The notes: generated by a model from the letters alone, not told the origin. Numbered from the stretch's first letter, positions 46,078 through 56,344 are shown. The stretch is 64,000 nt of DNA from Hyalangium ruber (GCF_034259325.1 NZ_JAXIVS010000016.1:62001-126000); one strand, 5' to 3'. Program-made: numbers and translations.

Positions 46078-48084
46078 ATGAGCGTCCGAACCGAGCGGTG
46101 GCTGCGATGGCTGCTGATGGCCATCTCCGCGGCCACGGTGGTGAGCGGCGCCGTGCAGCTCATCGCTCCGGGCTTCGTCCTCGGGTTCCTCTCCGCCGAG
46201 TCGAGTCCGGCGAGCCGCCACTTCTTCGGCATCGTCGGCATGTTCATGGTCCTCTTTGGAGGACTGCTGTTCCATGCGCTGGTGCGCCGGAAGGAGAACC
46301 CCGCCGCCTTCGTGTGGGCCGGCCTGCAGAAGCTCGGCGCGAGCGTGGCGGTGGGCCTGGGCGTGGCCCGAGACCTCTTCTCTCCGCTCGCCCTCGGGGT
46401 CGCGGGGTTCGACCTCGTCTCCGGGTTGTTGATCCTCGGCTACTTCAGCCTCTCGCGCCGCCCCGCGCGACAGGCCGTGTCTCCGCCTCTCAAATCCGCC
46501 CCCGTGGTGCGCCTCTCCCCAGAGCCACGCCCTGTGGCTCCCCCGCTGGCGGCGGACGGGCGGCGCAGGGCCCTCATCCTCGCGGGCGGGGGAATGCGCG
46601 TGGCGTGGCAGGCCGGCGCCATCCGCGCCCTCTCGGACGCGGGCCTCACCTTCGCTCATGGCGATGGCACCTCGGGTGGCATCATCAACCTGGCCATGAT
46701 GCTCTCCGGCCAATCGCCCGAGCAGATGTGCGAGCGCTGGCAGACGCTGCGCGTGAAGGACTTCGTCTCCTTCGTCTCGCCTGAGAAGTACCTGAAGGCG
46801 TGGGACATGGAGGCGCTCGGGGACGCGGACGGCATCATCGAGCGTGTCTTCCCGCACCTGGGCATCGACGTGGACGCCATCCGCGCCAACACCGAGATGG
46901 AGGGCACCTTCAACGTCTGCAACTTCGCGCGCAAGACGAACGAGGTCATCCCCCACACCCAGGTGGACCAGGACCTGCTCGTCGCCGGCATCTCCCTGCC
47001 CATCTTCATGCCCATCGTGCGCAAGGGCGCGGCGCTGTACACCGACTCGGTCTGGATCCAGGACGCCAACCTGCTCGAGGCGGTGCGACGCGGGGCGGAC
47101 GAGTTGTGGGTGCTGTGGTGCATCGGCAACACGCCCACCTATGAGCGCGGGGTGTTCCGCCAGTACGTCCACATGATCGAGCTGAGCGCGAATGGCGCGC
47201 TCTTCGCGCAGCTCGAGCGCATCGAGGAGATCAACGCGCGCATCCGCGCGGGCGAGGAGGTCCACGGCCACCGCCAGCCCATCGTGGTCCACCTCGTCAA
47301 ACCCGAGCAGCCCCTGCCGCTCGACCCGGACTTCTACGCGGGCCACATCACCGCGGGCTCGCTCATCGACATGGGGTACGCGGACGCCTGCCGCTACCTC
47401 TCTACCCGCAGCACACAAGGCCTACCGCTCACACCGGAGATAACTCAGATGACCGCATCCGCACCCGACCTCACCTTCCGCGAGACCATGTCCGGTCCCC
47501 TGGCACTCGGCGAGCAAGACCCGCTCTCCGGTGCGGGCAAGGGACGCCACACGCCCTTCACCTTCCACGCCACCATCAGCGTGGATGACATGGAGGCGTT
47601 CATCCGCGACCCCGAGCACGCGGCCCGGCTCGTGGCCCACATCTCCTATCCCCCGCTCGGGGACTTCCTGCCCGTGAAGCGGGGGAGCTTCAACCTGTTC
47701 AAGGCGGGCGACGACCCGAACACCCGGCTGATGACCTACGGCATGGCCTTCGAGCACCAGGGCCGCGAGTACTATCTGTCGGGCACCAAGACCATCCGCG
47801 ACGAGAAGGGGCCGGACCTCTGGCACGACACCACCCGGCTCTACTGCCGGCTCCATGAGGGCACCGATGAGCGAGGCCCGGTGGTGGGCGCGGGCATCCT
47901 CAAGCTGGGCATGGGAGATCTCCTCAAGCTGGTGTCCAGCATGCGCTCTTCTCGCGAGGGCACCGAGGGACTCAAGGCGGTCGCCCAGTTCGGCCAGTTC
48001 TTCCTCGGCACCCTCTGGGACGTCTACATGCCGCTCGCCAAGGAGAAGGCCGCCTCGGAGAGCGAACCGAGTGCCCCCCTCTGA
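46078..48084 (+). CDS. membrane patatin fused to a GMC-associated domain
   Basis: A 668-residue fusion from the ATG at 46078 (GGTGGAGG upstream). Residues 1-130 hold about four membrane segments (LRWLLMAISAATVVSGAVQL, IVGMFMVLFGGLLFHALV). Residues 160-430 are a patatin-like phospholipase: oxyanion GGGMRVAWQAG, nucleophile GTSGG with Ser199, and the catalytic Asp323 in LYTDSVWIQDA, where the usual DGG is DSV. Residues 458-668 (TFHATISVDDMEAFIRDPEH, LPVKRGSFNLFKAGDDPN, AVAQFGQFFLGTLWDVYMPL) form a domain otherwise found at the C-terminus of cholesterol-oxidase-like GMC proteins. Met458 has its own ribosome site. Probably a membrane acyl hydrolase feeding the GMC enzyme encoded 17 bp downstream. 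Confidence 0.87.
   Translation: MSVRTERWLRWLLMAISAATVVSGAVQLIAPGFVLGFLSAESSPASRHFFGIVGMFMVLFGGLLFHALVRRKENPAAFVWAGLQKLGASVAVGLGVARDLFSPLALGVAGFDLVSGLLILGYFSLSRRPARQAVSPPLKSAPVVRLSPEPRPVAPPLAADGRRRALILAGGGMRVAWQAGAIRALSDAGLTFAHGDGTSGGIINLAMMLSGQSPEQMCERWQTLRVKDFVSFVSPEKYLKAWDMEALGDADGIIERVFPHLGIDVDAIRANTEMEGTFNVCNFARKTNEVIPHTQVDQDLLVAGISLPIFMPIVRKGAALYTDSVWIQDANLLEAVRRGADELWVLWCIGNTPTYERGVFRQYVHMIELSANGALFAQLERIEEINARIRAGEEVHGHRQPIVVHLVKPEQPLPLDPDFYAGHITAGSLIDMGYADACRYLSTRSTQGLPLTPEITQMTASAPDLTFRETMSGPLALGEQDPLSGAGKGRHTPFTFHATISVDDMEAFIRDPEHAARLVAHISYPPLGDFLPVKRGSFNLFKAGDDPNTRLMTYGMAFEHQGREYYLSGTKTIRDEKGPDLWHDTTRLYCRLHEGTDERGPVVGAGILKLGMGDLLKLVSSMRSSREGTEGLKAVAQFGQFFLGTLWDVYMPLAKEKAASESEPSAPL
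47436..47451 (+). promoter_or_regulatory. internal ribosome site and ATG in the patatin fusion
   Basis: GGAGA lies eight bases before an in-frame ATG at 47449 (Met458), exactly at the junction between the patatin part and the C-terminal domain. It could produce the 211-residue domain as a separate protein, or be a relic of a former gene boundary. Confidence 0.5.
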
Positions 48085-48101
48085 TTCCCCGGAGCCTGTC
48101 C

Positions 48102-49862
48102 ATGCGACGCGAACACTTCGATGTCATCATCGTCGGCTCGGGCTTCGGAGGCTCGGTCATGGCCTACCGCCTGGCCGAGGCGGGCCTGCGTGTCTGCGTC
48201 CTGGAACGCGGCAAGGCCTGGCCGCCCGGCTCCTTCCCGCGCAGCCCCTACGGCATGCGTCGCAACTTCTGGGACCCCAGCGAGGGCCTGCACGGGCTCT
48301 TCAACCTGTGGTCCTTCCGAGGGCTGGGCGGCGTGGTGGCGAGCGGGCTGGGCGGCGGCTCGCTCATCTACGCCAACGTGCTGCTGCGCAAGGAGGAGAA
48401 GACCTTCGTCCGGGAGAACCTTCACGACGGCGGCTATGAGTACTGGCCCGTCACCCGCGCGGACCTGGAGCCCCACTACGACTCCGTCGAGAAGATGATG
48501 GGGGCGCAGCGCTACCCCTTCGAGCACGCGCCCTACCGCGACACCGCGAAGACGATCGCGATGAAGCTGGCCGCCGAGCGCATGGGGCACCCGGACGACT
48601 GGCAATTGCCCCCGCTGGCGGTGACCTTCGGCAACCCGGGCCAGACTCCCGTGCCGGGGGACCCCATCCCGGAGGCCCACCCGAACCTGCATGGGCGGGC
48701 GCGCAGCACCTGCCGGCTGTGTGGGGAGTGCGACATCGGCTGCAACTTCGGAAGCAAGAACACGCTCGACTACACATACCTGTCGGCCGCGAAGCGCCTG
48801 GGCGCGGAGATTCGCACCCGGGCCGAGGTGAAGGCCTTCTGGCCCGAGGATGGCGAGTACGTCGTGGAGTACGTGGACCACTCGGAGGCGCGCGAGGGCG
48901 AGCGGCCCGAGGTGCCCTCCGCGATGCTGCCGCGCACGGTGCTCTCCGCGGACCGGCTCGTGCTCGCGGCGGGGACCTTCGGAACGAGCTACCTGCTGCT
49001 GAAGAACCGGGATGCGTTCCCGGGCCTCAGCGAGCAGTTGGGCACGCGCTTCTGTGGCAACGGAGACCTGCTGGGCTTCCTCTACAAATGCACGGACGGC
49101 AGCAAGACTCCACGCGAGCCGCGCGTCCTGGATGGAGGCCATGGGCCCGTCATCACCAGCGCCCTCCACGTCCGGGACGCGACCGAGGGCGGCTCGGGTC
49201 GCGGCTATTACGTCGAGGATGCCGGCTACCCGGAGTTCTTCAACTGGCTCTACGAGGGCAGCAACCAGTTCGCCGTGGCGCGCCGCGCCCTGCGGCTCGG
49301 CCAGCGGCTCTTGAAGGGGTGGTTGCGCCTGTCGCGTGACAGCGACGTCAGCGCGGAGATCGCCGAGATGATGGGCGACTGCGTGGGCTCGTCCAGCTCG
49401 CTGCCGCTGCTCGCCATGGGCCGCGACATCCCGGACGGGCGGATGCGGCTGACCCGGGATGGGATGCTGGACGTGGACTGGCGCATGAAGCGCTCCTCCA
49501 GCTACTTCCGGCGCGTCCGCGAGACCATGGAGGAGATCGCCGACGCGCTCGGGGGGAAGATGGTGCATAACCCGCTCAGCGCGCTCAGCCGCGTCATCAC
49601 CGTACACCCGCTCGGGGGCTGCCCCATGGGCCGTACCGCCTCCGAGGGCGTGGTGGACGCCAACGGCGAGGTCTTCAACCACCCGGGCCTCTACGTGGCG
49701 GACGGTGCGGTGATGCCGGGGCCCACGGGCCCCAATCCGAGCCTCACCATCGCCGCGCTGGCCGACCGCTTCGCCGAGCACATCATCGAGCGCTCCCGCC
49801 GGCCCGGCGCTCCACAGCCCAGCACCCAGGAGGCGCCGCCATGGCCTCGAGCACACACGTAA
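48102..49862 (+). CDS. GMC-family oxidoreductase (cholesterol-oxidase-like)
   Basis: A 586-residue FAD enzyme. The FAD motif GSGFGG is at residues 12-17, the second FAD contact is GGVVASGLGGGSLIYANVLL, and the C-terminal active site has His502 in VHPLGGCPMG and Asn545 in GPNPSLTIAAL, the His-Asn pair that cholesterol oxidase uses. It also has CRLCGECDIGC (Cys204, 207, 210, 214), a CX2CX2CX3C motif that could bind an iron-sulfur cluster and is shared by this GMC subgroup. There is no signal peptide. It likely oxidises a sterol, hopanoid or other lipid alcohol. Fourth gene of the cluster; its end overlaps the next gene by 22 bp. Confidence 0.92.
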   Translation: MRREHFDVIIVGSGFGGSVMAYRLAEAGLRVCVLERGKAWPPGSFPRSPYGMRRNFWDPSEGLHGLFNLWSFRGLGGVVASGLGGGSLIYANVLLRKEEKTFVRENLHDGGYEYWPVTRADLEPHYDSVEKMMGAQRYPFEHAPYRDTAKTIAMKLAAERMGHPDDWQLPPLAVTFGNPGQTPVPGDPIPEAHPNLHGRARSTCRLCGECDIGCNFGSKNTLDYTYLSAAKRLGAEIRTRAEVKAFWPEDGEYVVEYVDHSEAREGERPEVPSAMLPRTVLSADRLVLAAGTFGTSYLLLKNRDAFPGLSEQLGTRFCGNGDLLGFLYKCTDGSKTPREPRVLDGGHGPVITSALHVRDATEGGSGRGYYVEDAGYPEFFNWLYEGSNQFAVARRALRLGQRLLKGWLRLSRDSDVSAEIAEMMGDCVGSSSSLPLLAMGRDIPDGRMRLTRDGMLDVDWRMKRSSSYFRRVRETMEEIADALGGKMVHNPLSALSRVITVHPLGGCPMGRTASEGVVDANGEVFNHPGLYVADGAVMPGPTGPNPSLTIAALADRFAEHIIERSRRPGAPQPSTQEAPPWPRAHT

Positions 49863-51556
49863 TCACCAGTCCCGCGCCCTCCCCTGCGACTCCGCCGCAG
49901 CGTCCACCGGGACGGAGGATGGTGCGCTGGTTCGACCCGCTCATCCTGGCGCGAACGGGGGTGCGCTCCGTCATCTCCGCCACCATCGGCAAGCAGGCGG
50001 ATCGCCGACTGCTGGACGCGCTGGCGGCGCCCAAGGTGGAGCCCAGCGACTTCTCGGTCGATGCGGCGGGCAACCCCCGGCAGGAACTCTGGCTCGACTA
50101 CGTGTCGGACCTGGGCGATGGCTGGGACTCCACGTACGCGGTGGCTCACACGGTGGCCAGGCCCTCGCTGACGGTACAGGACGAGACAGGCAAGACCTAC
50201 GACACGCACGGTGGCGAGCTGCTCGTGTTCGGCGGAGACGCCGTTTACCCGGATGCGAGCGTAAAGGAATACGAGGAGCGGACCATTCAGCCTTGGGCTT
50301 CGGCGATGCGCGGGCAACGCCCCCGGCCTCACCTCTTCGCCATCCCCGGCAACCACGACTGGTACGACGGACTGGTCTCCTTCATCCGCCTGTTCTGCCA
50401 GGAGCGCGCGCTGGGGGGCTGGACCACGCACCAGCGACGCAGCTACTTCGCGGTGAAGCTGCCCCATGGGTGGTGGCTGATCGGCACGGACATGCAGCTC
50501 GAGTCGGATCTCGACGACCCCCAGGTCCAATACTTCCAGGAGGTCGCCAAGCTGATGAACAAGGATGACCGCGTCATCCTCTGCCTCGCGGAGCCCGCCT
50601 GGCTGCGCGCCCAGGTCCGTACGCCCGCGATCCGGTTACACCAGGAGAACAACCTCGACTTCCTCCAGCACCAGGTGCTCGGCAAGAAGGTCAGCGTCTT
50701 CCTGGCGGGAGATCTCCACCACTACCGGCGCCACGCCAACGACGCGGGGCAACAGAAGATCATCGCGGGAGGAGGCGGCGCCTTCCTGCACCCGACGCAT
50801 GCGCCCCGAAAGCAGCGGCCACTTCCCGAGGGCTTCACCGCGCGCAAGTGCTTCCCGAGCGCCACGGAGTCCCGGCGGCTGTGCTGGCACAACCTCGCGT
50901 TCCTGAAGCACAACCCTCGCTTCGGGATGCTCACCGGGCTGCTCTACATGCTGCTGGCCTGGGCGCTCTCGACGAACATCGGCGCCTCCACCGCGCCCAA
51001 GGCGCTCTCGCTGGTGGTGAGCACGGCGCTGGGCTCACCGGGCGTCGTCATCATCGCGCTGCTGATCATCCTCGGGCTGATCGGCTTCGCGGATGCGCGG
51101 TTTGGCCGCTTGCGCCCGGTGGTGGGAGTGCTCCACGGCCTCGTCCACCTGCTAGCGGTGTTCCTGATCGCCTGGGGCGTGTCCTACCTCGTGGGCCCGG
51201 TCCTCGACCTGCCCTTCCGAAGCCTGCAGCGGGATCTGGTCAGCGCCGCGCTCATCTTCCTCGGAGGGCTGGTGGTGGGACCGACCCTCATGGGCCTGTA
51301 CCTGCTCATCTCCCTCAACGTCTTCAGCGCCCACGCCAACGAGGCCTTCGGCTCCCTGTCCATCCCGGACTGGAAGAACTTCGTTCGGATGCGGATCGAC
51401 AAGAACGGGCGCCTGTGGCTCTTCCCCATCGGCATCCGGCGAGTGCCTCGGTCCTGGAAGCCCGGCAGCACGGTCCGCGAGCCGGAGTGGGTGCCGGACC
51501 CGGCGGACAAGCGCGCCACGCCTCCCGCGCTCATCGAGCCTCCCATCATCGTCTGA
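49841..51556 (+). CDS. membrane metallophosphoesterase
   Basis: A 571-residue protein starting at an ATG inside the end of the GMC gene, with GGAGG upstream. The first 300 residues are a calcineurin-type phosphoesterase: LLVFGGDAVYPD, AIPGNHDWYDG, and LAGDLHHYRRHA, with the first metal site possibly in SDLGDGWDST. Residues 355-500 hold four to five membrane segments (LLYMLLAWALSTNIG, VVIIALLIILGLIGFAD, LVVGPTLMGLYLLIS), followed by a soluble C-terminal part (DKNGRLWLFPIGIRRVPRSW). It may remove phosphate from a lipid or prenyl phosphate used in the cluster; that role is inferred from the overlap. A hairpin follows. Confidence 0.88.
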   Translation: MASSTHVITSPAPSPATPPQRPPGRRMVRWFDPLILARTGVRSVISATIGKQADRRLLDALAAPKVEPSDFSVDAAGNPRQELWLDYVSDLGDGWDSTYAVAHTVARPSLTVQDETGKTYDTHGGELLVFGGDAVYPDASVKEYEERTIQPWASAMRGQRPRPHLFAIPGNHDWYDGLVSFIRLFCQERALGGWTTHQRRSYFAVKLPHGWWLIGTDMQLESDLDDPQVQYFQEVAKLMNKDDRVILCLAEPAWLRAQVRTPAIRLHQENNLDFLQHQVLGKKVSVFLAGDLHHYRRHANDAGQQKIIAGGGGAFLHPTHAPRKQRPLPEGFTARKCFPSATESRRLCWHNLAFLKHNPRFGMLTGLLYMLLAWALSTNIGASTAPKALSLVVSTALGSPGVVIIALLIILGLIGFADARFGRLRPVVGVLHGLVHLLAVFLIAWGVSYLVGPVLDLPFRSLQRDLVSAALIFLGGLVVGPTLMGLYLLISLNVFSAHANEAFGSLSIPDWKNFVRMRIDKNGRLWLFPIGIRRVPRSWKPGSTVREPEWVPDPADKRATPPALIEPPIIV

Positions 51557-51613
51557 AGACTGTCCCGCCTTTGTTCACCCACAGTGGAATCCTGTCGGGA
51601 ACGAAGGCCAGCG

Positions 51614-51647
51614 GGCGTGGGTTTCTCCTAATCGGGTTTCCCACGCC
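51614..51647 (+). terminator. hairpin between the GMC cluster and glnS
   Basis: GGCGTGGG (51614-51621) pairs perfectly with CCCACGCC (51640-51647). It lies 57 bp after the metallophosphoesterase stop and 71 bp before glnS. No strong U-run follows, so it may be a weak terminator or part of the glnS leader. Confidence 0.4.
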
Positions 51648-51718
51648 TCGGCGCTCTCTTGCATGCCGGGCACACAGCCTCTTGCCGACGCTGGGAAGCT
51701 CCAAGAGGATGCGCCCCC

Positions 51719-53404
<1,686 letters not shown>

Positions 53405-53420
53405 TCCCCGAGGCAGCGGG

Positions 53421-53451
53421 CCGGAGCGCCAGCTCAGTCCTGGCGCTCCGG
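53421..53451. terminator. bidirectional terminator between glnS and def
   Basis: CCGGAGCGCCAG (53421-53432) and CTGGCGCTCCGG (53440-53451) make a perfect 12-bp stem with a 7-nt loop. The def stop codon lies in the loop, so the last codons of def form one arm of the hairpin. Confidence 0.75.
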
Positions 53452-54036
53452 GAGCCCGAGCGCCTCGCGCACCTGCTCCACCGTGCGCGCCGCCCAGTGC
53501 CGCCGGTGGTTCTCGGAGGTGGTGAAGCTGCGCGTCTCCATCCGATCGAGGTAGAGCGCCCCATCCAGGTGGTCCACCTCGTGCTGGAGAATCCGGGCAT
53601 ACCAGCCCTGCGCCGAGATGGAGACAGGCGCCCCGTTCTCGTCGAGCGCCTCCACGCGCACCCCGCGCGCCCGGGGAACCAGGGCCGCGAAACCATTGAC
53701 GCTCAGGCAGCCCTCGTGGAACTCCACCAGCGTCGGGTCCTCGATGACCAGCTCCGGGTTGATGAGGACGTGGAAGTCCACGGGCTTGCGTCCTCGACGC
53801 GCCAGCTCTTCCGGGGGAAAGCCAGCCTGGTACTCGGCTCGGTCCTCCACCACCACCAGACGAATGCCCACGCCCACCTGAGGGGCCGCGAGCCCGACGC
53901 CGGGGGCGTCACGCATCGTGTCTCGCATGAGCGCGATGAGCCCCTGCACGTGCGGACTGGCGATCTCCTCGGGCGTCAGCTCCCGCGCCCGCTGCCGCAA
54001 CACCGGCTCTCCCGTCTGGACGATCTTCAGCACCAT
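53434..54036 (-). CDS. def: peptide deformylase
   Basis: A 200-residue metalloenzyme that removes the formyl group from nascent protein N-termini. All three motifs are present: GVGLAAPQVG (motif I), EGCLSVNG (motif II, with the metal-binding Cys) and QHEVDHLDG (motif III, HExxH). Motif II usually ends in a Pro (EGCLSxP); here the residue is Asn. An insertion with REPAEYQAGFPPEEL-like character sits between motifs I and II. The genome may hold a second deformylase, as many bacteria do. It converges on glnS. Confidence 0.94.
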   Translation of the reverse strand: MVLKIVQTGEPVLRQRARELTPEEIASPHVQGLIALMRDTMRDAPGVGLAAPQVGVGIRLVVVEDRAEYQAGFPPEELARRGRKPVDFHVLINPELVIEDPTLVEFHEGCLSVNGFAALVPRARGVRVEALDENGAPVSISAQGWYARILQHEVDHLDGALYLDRMETRSFTTSENHRRHWAARTVEQVREALGLPERQD

Positions 54037-54296
54037 GGCGCCCCTTTCGCGCGACCAGGACGTAACAACCGCTCCGTTCGATCTCCGAGGAATGGCCGCG
54101 CAAGGCCTTGCGCCCTAATCGACCTTCGGCGCCCGTGCAATGGCGGACGTTCTCGGCGCGGGTTGTCCGCTGCGGGACGGCCTCGGTGTCCGAGGGTGAT
54201 CACGCTCCGGCGCATTGAGTGGGCAGCAGGCTGACAAGCGATCCACAGGAGCGCACCTTGCGCCGCGGGAATGGTCCCTCTGTGACAGGAGCACGC

Positions 54297-54617
54297 ATGC
54301 CGCCTCGTGGAGTGAAGAGTCCCAAGCGCCAGCGCCAGTACGAGCACATCAAGGAGTCCACCCTCGCGCGAGGCGCGAGCGAAGGGCGCGCCGAGGAGCT
54401 CGCCTCGCGCACCGTCAACAAGCAGCGGCGCAAGGCCGGAGAGACCAAGAAGGCGCCGCGCCGTGCCACCGCGGGCAAGACCTCCCGCAGGAAGACGGGG
54501 ACCACCAGCTCGCGCGGCATCAGCAGCGCGCGGGGCAAGACCAGCGCCCGGGGAACCACCCGTGCGCGCGGCAAGAGCAGCTCGAGCCGCAAGAGCCCAA
54601 GCCGCAGCCGGAGCTGA
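54297..54617 (+). CDS. small basic histone-H1-like protein
   Basis: A 106-residue protein from the ATG at 54297, with GGAG upstream. The N-terminal 50 residues (KSPKRQRQYEHIKESTLARG, EGRAEELASRTVNKQRR) match a family of small proteins annotated as plasmid-stabilisation-like, whose pattern is KRxxEHIxxxxxxRGxxxxxAxxxAxxTVNK. The C-terminal half is a low-complexity tail of Ser, Arg, Lys, Gly and Thr (TSSRGISSARGKTSARGTT), like histone H1 or SR-rich proteins. It probably binds nucleic acid. The net charge is strongly positive. Confidence 0.8.
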   Translation: MPPRGVKSPKRQRQYEHIKESTLARGASEGRAEELASRTVNKQRRKAGETKKAPRRATAGKTSRRKTGTTSSRGISSARGKTSARGTTRARGKSSSSRKSPSRSRS

Positions 54618-54691
54618 CACCTCCCGTACGGCGGCGCGCGAGGCTCCAGGCTTCGCGCGCGGCTCGCGGGTTCTGTACTAGAAGGCTCGGC

Positions 54692-55474
54692 ATGCCTATC
54701 GCCGAGCTCAATGGACAGGGGATCTTTTTCGAGGACTCGGGTGGCTCCGGCCGCCCCATCATCCTGGGTCACGGCTTCCTCATGGACGGCCGCATGTTCG
54801 ATGCCCAGGTGGCGGCGCTGGCCCCCGAGTTCCGCGTCATCCGCTGGGATGCGCGAGCCTTCGGCCGCACCCGCTGGGATGGAAAGCCCTTCACCCTCTG
54901 GGACTCGGCCACGGACTGCATCGCCCTGCTGGACCACCTGGGCATCGATCAAGCCGTCGTGGGAGGCATGTCCCAGGGAGGCTATTGCGCCCTACGCATC
55001 GCCCTGCGCTATCCCGATCGCCTCAAGGCCCTGGTGCTCATGAGCACCCGCGGCACCAACGACGATGAGCAGACGAAGGCCGGCTACCTGCAGTCCGCGC
55101 AGGTCTGGTCCACCGTCGGCCCCGACCCGATCGTCCAGGCCCTCTCGGGGCCCGTCCTCGGAGATCCGCGCTACTTCACGCCGTGGCTCGACCGCTGGCG
55201 GCAGCTCCCCGCCGCCAACTACATGGCCGCCGTGCGCAATCTCGTGGACCGCGACGACATCACCAGCCGACTGAAGGAGATCCGCTGCCCGGCCATCATC
55301 TTCCACGGGCTGGAGGACTCCGGCATTCCCCCCTCGGATGGGGAGTTCCTTCACAAGACCCTGCCGGGCAGTGTCCGCTTCGTCCCGGTGCCCGGCGCCA
55401 CGCACGCCGCGAACCTCACCCACCCGGAAGTCGTCAACCCGCCGCTGCTCGAGTTCCTCCGCGCCTACGCGTGA
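54692..55474 (+). CDS. alpha/beta hydrolase, copy 1 of a tandem pair
   Basis: A 260-residue alpha/beta-fold hydrolase with GAAGG upstream of its ATG. It has the oxyanion region IILGHGFLMDGRMF, the nucleophile elbow GGMSQGGYCAL (Ser), an acid in FHGLEDSGIP, and the base His in VPGATHAANLTHPE. It starts MPIAELNGQGIFFEDSGGSG. The layout fits 3-oxoadipate enol-lactonase, haloperoxidase or esterase relatives; the substrate cannot be set. No signal peptide. It was duplicated to give the next gene. Confidence 0.9.
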   Translation: MPIAELNGQGIFFEDSGGSGRPIILGHGFLMDGRMFDAQVAALAPEFRVIRWDARAFGRTRWDGKPFTLWDSATDCIALLDHLGIDQAVVGGMSQGGYCALRIALRYPDRLKALVLMSTRGTNDDEQTKAGYLQSAQVWSTVGPDPIVQALSGPVLGDPRYFTPWLDRWRQLPAANYMAAVRNLVDRDDITSRLKEIRCPAIIFHGLEDSGIPPSDGEFLHKTLPGSVRFVPVPGATHAANLTHPEVVNPPLLEFLRAYA

Positions 55475-55540
55475 AGCGACGTACGTCTTTGGTGGTATCC
55501 GCTCCCGGAGCGGGCCTGGGCATTGTGTTTTCGACACGAC

Positions 55541-56326
55541 ATGCCCATCGCCGAGCTCAATGGACAGGGGATCTATTTCGAGGGCTCGGGTGGCTCCGGC
55601 CGCCCCATCATCCTGGGCCATGACTTCCTCATGGACGGGCGCATGTTCGACCTCCAGGTGGAGGCACTGGCTCCCGAGTTCCGCGTCATCCGCTGGGACG
55701 CTCGGGCTCTCGGCCGCACGCGGTGGGACGGCAAGCCCTTCACGCTCTGGGACTCGGCCTCCGACTGCATCGCCCTGCTGGACCACCTGGGCATCGATGA
55801 GGCCGTGGTGGGGGGCATGTCCCTGGGAGGCTACTGCGCCCTGCGCGCCGCCTTGCGCTTCCCCGATCGCGTGAAGGCCCTGGTGCTCATGAGCACCCGT
55901 GGCACCAGCGACGATGACGACGCGAAGGACATCTATATGGATCTGGCGCGAATCTGGTCCGCCTACGGTCCGATCGAGCCGGTCGTCCATATCCTCGCGG
56001 ACCCCTTCCTCGGGGATCCGCGCTACTACGCGCCCTGGCTCGACCGCTGGCGGCTGCTCCCTGCCTCCAACTACCTTGCCGCCACGCGCAGCCTCGTCGA
56101 GCGCGACGACATCAGCCATCGGCTCCGGGAGATCGCCTGCCCGGCCATCGTCTTCCACGGGACGGAGGACACCGGCATTCCCGCTTCGGACGGCGAGGAG
56201 CTTCACTACTCCCTACCGGGCAGCGTCGGCTTCGTGCCGGTGCCCGGTGCCAGCCACGCCGCCAACCTCACCCACCCCGAGCTCATCCACCCGCCCCTCA
56301 TCGAGTTCCTCCGCAGCTTCGCGTGA
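55541..56326 (+). CDS. alpha/beta hydrolase, copy 2 of a tandem pair
   Basis: A 261-residue protein closely similar to the preceding gene, starting MPIAELNGQGIYFEGSGGSG. The nucleophile elbow is GGMSLGGYCAL, the acid lies in FHGTEDTGIP and the base His in VPGASHAANLTHPE. The oxyanion loop differs by HDF instead of HGF, and the cap region (DIYMDLARIWSAYGPIEPVV) is the most divergent part, which may shift substrate preference. Its start lacks a clear ribosome site and lies 66 bp after copy 1, so it depends on the same transcript. It converges on the VWA gene. Confidence 0.9.
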   Translation: MPIAELNGQGIYFEGSGGSGRPIILGHDFLMDGRMFDLQVEALAPEFRVIRWDARALGRTRWDGKPFTLWDSASDCIALLDHLGIDEAVVGGMSLGGYCALRAALRFPDRVKALVLMSTRGTSDDDDAKDIYMDLARIWSAYGPIEPVVHILADPFLGDPRYYAPWLDRWRLLPASNYLAATRSLVERDDISHRLREIACPAIVFHGTEDTGIPASDGEELHYSLPGSVGFVPVPGASHAANLTHPELIHPPLIEFLRSFA

Positions 56327-56344
56327 GGGGCAGGGAGGCGGCGC

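Larger units (their letters stand above)
54692..56326 (+). repeat. tandem gene duplication (direct repeat of about 785 bp)
   Basis: The two hydrolase genes are direct repeats with spacing of about 66 bp. The first 90 bases of each coding region are nearly identical at the DNA level, and similarity continues to the stop codons. The third-position differences indicate a fairly recent duplication kept by selection. Confidence 0.85.
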
